Source: JAOPZW01 sp036379935 (lineage in GTDB: Bacteria; Actinomycetota; Thermoleophilia; Solirubrobacterales; Solirubrobacteraceae). From it: a stretch of 12,422 nt of DNA. Below the pieces are notes generated by a model. That model saw nothing but the letters and a program-made list of their open reading frames with translations, was not told the origin of the DNA and ran no database searches. The first letter of the stretch is position 1. Each line of letters opens with the position of its first letter. Both the position numbers and the translations under genes were made by a program. The DNA lies in NCBI GenBank assembly GCA_036379935.1, contig DASVFT010000085.1, forward strand, positions 1 through 12,422, written 5' to 3'. This document shows positions 7,380 to 12,422 of the stretch, one piece after another.

Positions 7380-7955
7380 ATGAACGTCGACGCGACCGAC
7401 CACTCCGAACGCCCGCTGCGCGCCGACGCGCGGCGCAACCGCGAGCGCATCCTGGCCGCGGCCCGCACGGTCTTCGCTCGCCAGGGCGGTGACGCGCAGA
7501 TCGACGACGTCGCCCGCGCCGCCGGCGTGGGGGTGGGCACGGTCTATCGCCACTTCCCGCACAAGGACGCGCTCATCGGCGAGCTCGTGAGCCAGAAGTT
7601 CCGCGGCTTCGCCGACAACGCCGAGCGCGCGCTCGAGGTCGAGGACCCGTGGGAGGCCTTCGCCGGCCTGCTGCGGACGAACGCCGAGTTCTGCGCGGGC
7701 GACGTGGGCGTGCAGCAGGCGCTGGCGCGGGGGCCGGCGGCATGGCAGTACGCAGCCGCCGAGCTCGACCGCCTGCGCGACACGACCCGCCGGCTCATCG
7801 AGCGAGCACAGAAGGCGGGCGTCATGCGCGCCGACTTCGCCGTCGAGGACATCCCCATGCTGATGTGCGGGCTGTCCTCGACGATGGGCGTTCCCGGCTA
7901 CGACTGGCGCCGCCACCTCGAGATCATGATCTCCGGGTTGCGCGCCGCTCCGTGA
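7380..7955 (+). CDS. TetR family transcriptional regulator
   Basis: A 191-residue one-component repressor. The N-terminal DNA-binding domain is clear: RRNRERILAAARTVFARQG (helix 1), then the helix-turn-helix IDDVARAAGVGVGTVYRHFP (41-60), followed by HKDALIGELV. The remaining 120 or so residues form the usual helical ligand-binding and dimer domain, which is variable and gives no ligand. The gene is divergent from the MFS exporter, and a 30-base inverted repeat lies between them. It therefore most likely represses the exporter and itself and lets go when an exported compound binds. ATG 7380 follows a TAGGGT box by 9 bases. The length is normal for the family, and nothing is missing from the HTH. 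Confidence 0.95.
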   Translation: MNVDATDHSERPLRADARRNRERILAAARTVFARQGGDAQIDDVARAAGVGVGTVYRHFPHKDALIGELVSQKFRGFADNAERALEVEDPWEAFAGLLRTNAEFCAGDVGVQQALARGPAAWQYAAAELDRLRDTTRRLIERAQKAGVMRADFAVEDIPMLMCGLSSTMGVPGYDWRRHLEIMISGLRAAP

Positions 7956-7963
7956 CGCCTGCG

Positions 7964-7969
7964 TAACTT
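7964..7969 (+). promoter_or_regulatory. Weak -10-like box upstream of the secreted protein gene
   Basis: TAACTT lies just after the tetR stop, 38 bases before GTG 8008. The nearest -35-like TTGCGC (7938-7943) is 20 bases away, which is too far, so this is a weak call. Read-through from tetR is also possible. Confidence 0.2.
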
Positions 7970-8007
7970 TCCCCCTCCTCGCCGGTTGCATCCCGACGAC
8001 CGGTCCA

Positions 8008-9846
8008 GTGAAACCAGGAGCCTCGCCCGTCCCCATGCCCTGCCGCCCAGCCCTGCTCGCCGCGCTCGCGATGCTCGTCTTCCCCGCCGCCGCCTCCGCC
8101 GCGGTGCCCGGCAGGTTCTTCCCGGGCGAGCCGGTCGACGGCCCGAGCCCGGACATCCAGTCGCTGGGCGACCTCGACGTCGCGCGCGACGGGACGGGGG
8201 CCCTGGCCTACGTCAAGCGCGTGAGCGGGGTCGACCACGTCTTCGTCTCCCGCCTGGTCAACGGCGCCTTCCAGGCGCCCGAGCAGGTCGACGCCGGGCT
8301 CGGTGGCGCGGGCTCGCAGCCGGTGGTGGCGGCCTCCGACGGTGGGCGCCTGGTCGTGGCCTTCGTCAGCGGGGGCGGCGTGTTCAGCGTCGTGCGCCCC
8401 GCGGGTGCGCCGGGCTACGCCTCGGTCCAGCAGCTCGCCACGAGCGGCTCGGACCCCGACGTCGACATGTCGGTCAACGGCGTCGCCTACACGACCTGGA
8501 CGTCGGGGGGCGACGTGCTCGCCGCGCGGCTGGAGCGCAACGCGACAGCGTTCAGCGCCGTGCCGGGCCCCCTCGACATCAGCCCCGCGGACACCGCGGG
8601 CACCGGCAACGGGCGCTCGAAGGTCGCGGTGGCGGCCGACGGCGTCGCCACCGCGGTGTGGGGCGAGGGAGGCCACGTCTACGCGCGGCGCATCTTCGAG
8701 CTGCGCCTGTCGACGGCCCCCCAGGACCTCGGCGACGCGTCGGACCTGCCGGTCATCGCCAGCGAAGACGATTCGAGCTTCGCCTGGGTCGTCTTCCGCC
8801 AGAACGGGCAGGCGGTCGCGCGGAGGCTGCTGGGGTCGCAGTTCGACCCGCCGGTGACGATCGAGGGGGCCGAGGGGGCGGGCTCGGTGCAACTGGCCAT
8901 CAACGGTCGCGGCGTCGGCTACGCCGGCATCGGCGGGACCGCCTCTCTGGGGGCCTACGGCGCCGTGCTCAAGGACGACGTCTTCAACCCCGGCGTGCTG
9001 ATCGGTGGAGGCGGCACGGTCCCGGCGCCCGCTCCGGCGGCGTCCGAGACCGGCGATGGCCTGATCGCCTCGCAGCAGGGCGACCTCGCCGCCGGCGCGG
9101 TCATCCACGCGCGGCCCTACGACTACATCCCCGCCTCGCGCGCGGTCACGCCGCCCGAGGACGACGTAATTCTCTCCAACCCGGCCCTGGGGCCCTCCGA
9201 CGCGGCCCGTGGGCTCGCCGCTGCCGCCGATCGCGCCGGCGACATCGCCGTCGTGTTCGTCCAGGGGCAGCCCAGCGCCCGCCAGATCGTGGCCGCGAGC
9301 TTCGACCGCGCGCCGGGATCGTTCCAATCCAGGAGCACGCGCGGGTGGCAGAGGTTCGCGCACCCGCGGTTGAGGTGGAGCGCGGCGTTCGAGCTGTGGG
9401 GGCCGCTCACCTACACCGTGCTGATCGACAACAAGGCCTTCGGCCAGACGCGGTCGACCGGCATCACCGTTCCCGCGGTCGTGCCCGACGGCGTGCACCG
9501 CTGGCGCATCGTGGCGACCGACCGGCGTGGCCAGTCGTCCTCGACGAGGTCGCGCACGATGCGCGTCGACGCCACGCCGCCGAAGGTCAGGGTGCGCATC
9601 TCGGGGACGCGCAAGCGCGGCGCGCTGGTCAAGGTCGCCGTGCGCGCGACCGACGCCAGCGGGACGTCGGTCAGAGCGTCGGGACTGACGGTGGTTCGCA
9701 TCTCCTTCGGGGATGGCTCGCGCCCGGTCGTGGGTCGCCGTGCGGCGCACAGCTACGCGCATTCGGGCAAGGTCACCGTGCGCGTGACCGCCGGCGACAA
9801 GGCCGGCAACACGGCTGTGGTCAGGCGCCGGATCACCATCCGCTAG
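8008..9846 (+). CDS. Large secreted protein with propeller-like repeats and C-terminal Ig/PKD-like domains
   Basis: A 612-residue exported protein of unknown role. A signal peptide is clear (CRPALLAALAMLVFPAAASA-AVPG). The start could be GTG 8008 or ATG 8035. ATG gives a more typical signal peptide, and neither has a Shine-Dalgarno sequence at normal distance. The central part, to about residue 430, has recurring strand pairs such as LDVARDGTGALAYVKR, VAVAADGVATAVWGEGGHVYARR and SFAWVVFRQNGQAVARR, each an Ala/Val strand followed by an Arg-ending strand. This suggests a beta-propeller. The C-terminal part holds an Ig-like segment (TYTVLIDNKAFG ... HRWRIVATDRRGQ), a DATPPKVRV linker near 520, and a PKD-like end with ISFGDGS (about 565) and HSYAHSGKVTVRVTAGDKAGN. 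No catalytic motif or wall anchor is seen. Surface binding or adhesion is a guess. Confidence 0.8.
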   Translation: MKPGASPVPMPCRPALLAALAMLVFPAAASAAVPGRFFPGEPVDGPSPDIQSLGDLDVARDGTGALAYVKRVSGVDHVFVSRLVNGAFQAPEQVDAGLGGAGSQPVVAASDGGRLVVAFVSGGGVFSVVRPAGAPGYASVQQLATSGSDPDVDMSVNGVAYTTWTSGGDVLAARLERNATAFSAVPGPLDISPADTAGTGNGRSKVAVAADGVATAVWGEGGHVYARRIFELRLSTAPQDLGDASDLPVIASEDDSSFAWVVFRQNGQAVARRLLGSQFDPPVTIEGAEGAGSVQLAINGRGVGYAGIGGTASLGAYGAVLKDDVFNPGVLIGGGGTVPAPAPAASETGDGLIASQQGDLAAGAVIHARPYDYIPASRAVTPPEDDVILSNPALGPSDAARGLAAAADRAGDIAVVFVQGQPSARQIVAASFDRAPGSFQSRSTRGWQRFAHPRLRWSAAFELWGPLTYTVLIDNKAFGQTRSTGITVPAVVPDGVHRWRIVATDRRGQSSSTRSRTMRVDATPPKVRVRISGTRKRGALVKVAVRATDASGTSVRASGLTVVRISFGDGSRPVVGRRAAHSYAHSGKVTVRVTAGDKAGNTAVVRRRITIR

Positions 9847-9863
9847 GTCGCGTCCGCGCGCCA

Positions 9864-9904
9864 CCGCACGAAAAGCCCGCACCTTGCGGGAACCTCGTGT
9901 GCGG
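9864..9904. other. Nested inverted repeat between the secreted protein and sigma genes
   Basis: The outer arms CCGCAC (9864-9869) and GTGCGG (9899-9904) enclose a second perfect pair, CCCGCA (9876-9881) and TGCGGG (9885-9890), with a 3-base loop. On the minus strand the inner hairpin is followed by CTTTTCG, like a weak intrinsic terminator, but no minus-strand gene ends here. On the plus strand the T tract is missing. It could be a transcript-end structure for the secreted protein gene or a regulator site before the sigma gene. The rest of the 100-base gap holds a -10-like box and nothing else I can support. Confidence 0.35.
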
Positions 9905-9932
9905 CGGCGTCCACCGGGCGCGGTGCCGTCCA

Positions 9933-9938
9933 TAGCAT
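9933..9938 (+). promoter_or_regulatory. Possible -10 box (TAGCAT) for the sigma fusion gene
   Basis: TAGCAT fits TANNNT and ends 8 bases before GTG 9947, which has no Shine-Dalgarno sequence. No -35 match is seen at 16-18 bases. It is used here as weak support for the GTG 9947 start. Confidence 0.3.
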
Positions 9939-9946
9939 GCCGCGCG

Positions 9947-11302
9947 GTGCCAGCCCCGACGTATGAGGCCGACACGGTGCGGGCGGGGGCGTTGCCGGAG
10001 CCTGCGGCGGTCGACGAGCTGTGGGACGTCCACGGTCCGCCTGCGTTCGCCTTCTGCCACCGGCTGCTCGGCGACGCCGGTGCGGCCGCCGACGCCGCCC
10101 AGGACGCCTTCCTGCTCGCTCATGCCGAGCGACAGCGCCCGGGGCATCCCCGAGCGCCGTTCCGCGTGGCACTGCTCGGGGCCGCGCGCACGACCAGCTT
10201 CGACCTGATCGGCCGACCGCGCCCCGCGGCGGCCCGGACGCGCGGCGCTCTTTCGGCCGCGACCGCTCGCCTGCGCCCACAGCAGCGTGCCGCGCTCGCG
10301 CTCGCCGGCCTCGAAGGGCTGTCGCACGCCGACATCGCGACGGTGCTCGGCATCGCGCCCGAGCGGGTGGCCGCGCTGCTGGCGCGGGCCCGGCTGCGCC
10401 TGCATGACGAGCTGTACGGCACGGCCCTGGCGGCCACCGCCGTCCGCTCACCCGACTGCGAGGACGTGCTCCCGGTGCTCGCTGCCGGCGTCGACGGCGA
10501 GCTCGACCCCGCCGAAGCGGCGTGGGCCGATCCGCACCTCGAGCGTTGCCCGACGTGCCAGCGGACGATCCGCGCGCTGCGCGACGCGGCTACCACGTAC
10601 GCGGCGTGGTCGCCGGCCGCGGCGCCCTCGTGGCTGCGCGCGGCGACGCTGGCCGAGATCGGCGAGCAGGAGCCGGCCCCCGCTGCGGCGCCGCGTCCGG
10701 CCCGTGCCGCCACGCTGGTGAGCGCGACGCTGGTGACGGCCGCCTCCGCGGCGCTGCTGGTGGGCAGCGTGCGGTCGCTGCGCCCCGCCGAGGTGAGCCT
10801 CGGCGGCGCGCGCCTGAGCGACGCCGCGCACAGCGTGCAGATGGCCGCGATCGCGAAGGCACCGCTGGTGGGCCCGCGACACCGCCCGACGCGAGCGGAG
10901 GACGCGGCACCCGGGCGGCTGGGCGCGCGCGTGCCTGCCGCCGTGCCGCCGCGGACGACCCTGTCGCCACCGCAGGCGGTGCCGCCGGTCCCGGCGCGCC
11001 GCCACCACTCCGTCCGTGGGCCCGAGCGCAAGCGGCGTGCGCCGAGCACCGTGCCTGCAGCGGCCATCGAGGCGCCCGAGCCGGCCGGCGCCCAGACGCC
11101 CGCCGAGGTGCCGGCGCCGTCCAGCTCCAGCACGGCGGCGGCGCCCGCGGGCGCGAGCACGACCCCGGTGGCGGCGGCCGCAGCGGCGCCCGCCGGCCCG
11201 CCGACGGGCGCCACCGCCACGCCGCCGCCGCCGGCTCCGGCCGCCGACGACCAGGACGGCGCGCCTACGCCGTGCGGTCGAGGCGACGCTCGCGACGGCT
11301 GA
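9947..11302 (+). CDS. ECF-type sigma factor fused to a zinc-finger anti-sigma domain, TM helix and disordered tail
   Basis: A 451-residue single chain. Residues 22-90 resemble sigma region 2 (LWDVHGPPAFAFCHRLLGDAG, ADAAQDAFLLAH, ALLGAARTTSFDLIGR). Residues 104-152 are region 4, with the helix-turn-helix GLSHADIATVLGIAPERVAALLARAR. Residues 171-204 form a zinc-finger anti-sigma (ZAS/zf-HC2-like) domain with C171, H197, C201 and C204 (DPHLERCPTC). A single hydrophobic helix lies at about 254-275 (AATLVSATLVTAASAALLVGSV). The last 175 residues are low-complexity Pro/Ala/Ser/Arg and should lie outside the membrane. The usual arrangement is two genes; here both are in one frame with no stop, so the sigma factor should be membrane-tethered and held inactive until released. 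Start choice is uncertain: GTG 9923 and GTG 9977 are alternatives, and an upstream TTG exists at 9884. The reductase gene follows after 17 bases. Confidence 0.82.
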   Translation: MPAPTYEADTVRAGALPEPAAVDELWDVHGPPAFAFCHRLLGDAGAAADAAQDAFLLAHAERQRPGHPRAPFRVALLGAARTTSFDLIGRPRPAAARTRGALSAATARLRPQQRAALALAGLEGLSHADIATVLGIAPERVAALLARARLRLHDELYGTALAATAVRSPDCEDVLPVLAAGVDGELDPAEAAWADPHLERCPTCQRTIRALRDAATTYAAWSPAAAPSWLRAATLAEIGEQEPAPAAAPRPARAATLVSATLVTAASAALLVGSVRSLRPAEVSLGGARLSDAAHSVQMAAIAKAPLVGPRHRPTRAEDAAPGRLGARVPAAVPPRTTLSPPQAVPPVPARRHHSVRGPERKRRAPSTVPAAAIEAPEPAGAQTPAEVPAPSSSSTAAAPAGASTTPVAAAAAAPAGPPTGATATPPPPAPAADDQDGAPTPCGRGDARDG

Positions 11303-11307
11303 CGCGG

Positions 11308-11313
11308 CATGAT
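11308..11313 (+). promoter_or_regulatory. Weak -10-like box (CATGAT) before the RibD-like gene
   Basis: CATGAT lies 6 bases before GTG 11320. It departs from TANNNT at the first base and is close to the start codon, so it is only a weak candidate. The gene may instead be read from the sigma transcript, as the gap between them is 17 bases. Confidence 0.15.
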
Positions 11314-11319
11314 CTCGGC

Positions 11320-12072
11320 GTGACCGACGCCGCCCTGCGTCCTCTCGCCGACACGAGCACGGGCTGGACCGCGCGCAAGGTCGTGCGCTCGCTGGGGCTG
11401 CGCGAGCCGTCCGACAGCGCGCCTGCGCGGCCTCGGGTGGTGGCGGTGATGATCGCCTCCGTCGACGGACGCACCGCGGTCAAGGGCCGCTCGGTCGGCC
11501 TCGGCCATCCCGCCGACCGCGCGCTGCTGCGCGAGCTGCGCGCCGCGGCCGACGTGATCCTCGTGGGCACGGGCACCCTGCGCGCCGAGCGCTACGCCAA
11601 CCTGCTCGACGACGACCAGCGCGCGCAGCGCGTGGCCGCGGGCCTCGAGCCCGAGCCGATCGTGGCCACCGTGTCGCGACGCCTGGACCTCCCGCACGAC
11701 ATCCCGTTGCTGGCCGAGCCCACCGCGCGCGTGCAGGTCTACGCCGAGGTCGAGGGCGAGGTCCCCAGCCAGGGAGCGTGGGTCGCGGTGCATCGCTTCG
11801 AGCCCGGCGCACTGACCATGCCGGCGATCCTCGAGCACCTGCGGACCGAGCGCGGCGCGCGCGCGATCCTTTGCGAGGGCGGGCCGACGCTGCTGCGCGA
11901 GCTCGTCGTCGCCGACTGCGTCGACGACGTCCTGCTGACCATCGCGCCGATGCTCGTGGCCGGCGGGTCGCCCACGCTCCTGTGCGGGCCCGAGCTCGAG
12001 CCGCCGGCGGGGCTGGCGCTGCGCGAGATCCATCGCGCCGACGACCACCTCTTTCTTCACTACACCCTGTGA
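11320..12072 (+). CDS. Stand-alone RibD C-terminal-type reductase (dihydrofolate reductase-like fold), possible DHFR analogue
   Basis: A 250-residue NADPH-dependent reductase of the RibD_C family, whose fold is that of dihydrofolate reductase. Motifs are MIASVDGRTA (44-53), DVILVGTGTLRAERY (78-92), the glycine-rich cofactor loop CEGGPTLLREL (185-195) and DDVLLTIAPMLVAGG (202-216). The deaminase domain of full RibD is absent, so this is not a complete riboflavin enzyme. From memory it resembles mycobacterial Rv2671, described as a functional analogue of dihydrofolate reductase, in the LREL-ADVI-VG-GT block and the EGGPTLL and LTIAP segments. Its stop overlaps the start of folP by four bases (GTGA), a context that favours a folate role over riboflavin. 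Reduction of a riboflavin intermediate or another pterin remains possible. GTG 11320 is the start giving a normal family N-terminus; the ORF is open further upstream but overlaps the sigma gene. Confidence 0.87.
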   Translation: MTDAALRPLADTSTGWTARKVVRSLGLREPSDSAPARPRVVAVMIASVDGRTAVKGRSVGLGHPADRALLRELRAAADVILVGTGTLRAERYANLLDDDQRAQRVAAGLEPEPIVATVSRRLDLPHDIPLLAEPTARVQVYAEVEGEVPSQGAWVAVHRFEPGALTMPAILEHLRTERGARAILCEGGPTLLRELVVADCVDDVLLTIAPMLVAGGSPTLLCGPELEPPAGLALREIHRADDHLFLHYTL

Positions 12073-12422
12073 CCGTCCTGCGCCTGCGCGATCGCACCCT
12101 CGCCATCGAGCCGGGGCGGCCGCTGGTCATGGGCATCGTCAACGCCAACCCGGATTCGTTCTCCGACGTCGAGCGGACCGACACGCTCGAGCGCCAGGTG
12201 GGGCACGCGCTCGCGCTCGTGGCCGACGGGGCGGACCTCGTCGACGTGGGCGGGGAATCGGGTGTCACCTACAACGACGCGACCCCGCCCGACGAGGAGG
12301 CGGCGCGGATCGTTCCGCTCGTGCAGCGCCTCGTCGCCGAGGGGGTGAGCGTCTCGGTCGACACCTGGAAGCCCGAGGTCGCGCGCGCCTCGCTCGAGGC
12401 CGGGGCGGTCATGCTCAACGAC
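12069..12422 (+). CDS. folP: Dihydropteroate synthase (3' end beyond window)
   Basis: The first 118 residues of a pterin-binding TIM-barrel enzyme that joins p-aminobenzoate to the pterin pyrophosphate in folate synthesis. The start GTG 12069 overlaps the reductase stop. Conserved parts are LVMGIVNANPDSFSD (canonical is MGILNVTPDSFSDGG), GADLVDVGGES, EEAARIVPLVQRL, VSVSVDTWKPEVARASLEAGA and the MLND that opens the next loop. Two places differ from the standard enzyme. The NVT of the first motif is NAN, and the STRPGA of loop 2 is replaced by SGVTYNDATPP. Thr and Arg of that loop contact substrate in well-studied enzymes, so this is either a divergent subfamily or a paralogue such as mycobacterial FolP2. 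The remaining two thirds are outside the window, so the choice cannot be settled here. Confidence 0.85.
   Translation, partial: MTVLRLRDRTLAIEPGRPLVMGIVNANPDSFSDVERTDTLERQVGHALALVADGADLVDVGGESGVTYNDATPPDEEAARIVPLVQRLVAEGVSVSVDTWKPEVARASLEAGAVMLND

Noticed and set aside
7982..8003. CCGGT-N12-ACCGG inverted repeat before the secreted protein gene
   Set aside because: Only five bases per arm in GC-rich DNA, and no similarity to the TetR operator arms.
7293..8156. Upstream extension of the MFS reading frame on the minus strand
   Set aside because: It is antisense to tetR. The family N-terminus begins at ATG 7292, and the promoter and operator lie inside the extension.
9889..9911. GGAAC ... CGTC as an ECF autoregulatory promoter of the sigma gene
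   Set aside because: The spacing of 14 bases is shorter than usual for ECF promoters, and GGAAC lies inside a hairpin, so a chance match is more likely.
11276..11284. RGD tripeptide near the C-terminus of the sigma fusion
   Set aside because: It is a short motif in an Arg/Gly/Asp-rich tail and probably accidental. There is no reason to infer integrin binding.
10120..12060. Long minus-strand ORF opposite the sigma fusion and RibD-like genes
   Set aside because: It shows no recognisable domain and mirrors two genes with clear motifs. Treated as a composition artefact.

Overview
The window comes from a very GC-rich bacterial chromosome with GTG starts, tightly packed genes and stop-poor non-coding frames. 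The protein mix fits an actinobacterium: a split proton-translocating transhydrogenase, a stand-alone RibD-like reductase next to folP, alanine-rich secreted proteins, and an ECF-type sigma factor with a zinc-finger anti-sigma domain. The style of the secreted proteins reminds me of Thermoleophilia/Solirubrobacterales. That placement is an inference, since no rRNA or other marker gene is present.

Layout. Positions 1-867 hold the end of a secreted protein with prenyltransferase/squalene-cyclase-type repeats, whose start lies outside the window. Positions 897-3717 are a three-gene pnt operon (pntAA, pntAB, pntB) for membrane-bound NAD(P)+ transhydrogenase. A small membrane protein with a polyglycine linker follows (3783-4175). 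It converges, one base apart, on a minus-strand block of a dipeptidase (M19), a LOG/TIGR00730 phosphoribohydrolase and a 14-TM MFS exporter (4177-7292). The exporter is divergent from a TetR regulator (7380-7955), and a clear inverted-repeat operator overlaps the exporter promoter. Positions 8008-9846 encode a large secreted protein with beta-propeller-like and Ig/PKD-like parts. Positions 9947-11302 encode a one-chain ECF sigma factor, zinc-finger anti-sigma domain, TM helix and long disordered tail. The window ends with a RibD_C-type reductase (11320-12072) overlapping a truncated folP (12069 onward).

How the parts work together. The pnt operon supplies NADPH from NADH and the proton gradient. 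The MFS/TetR pair looks like a self-contained inducible efflux module. The dipeptidase and LOG genes are translationally coupled by a GTGA overlap. The RibD-like protein resembles the mycobacterial Rv2671 type, which can act as a dihydrofolate reductase, so with folP it may form a folate pair. The sigma fusion is the most unusual item: a transcription factor apparently anchored to the membrane through its own anti-sigma domain.

Four genes that start transcription units lack a Shine-Dalgarno sequence and carry a TAGnnT box 8-10 bases before the start codon. This suggests short-leader or leaderless transcripts. I saw no tRNA, rRNA, CRISPR array, insertion sequence or attachment site, and no gene-free stretch longer than about 100 bases.
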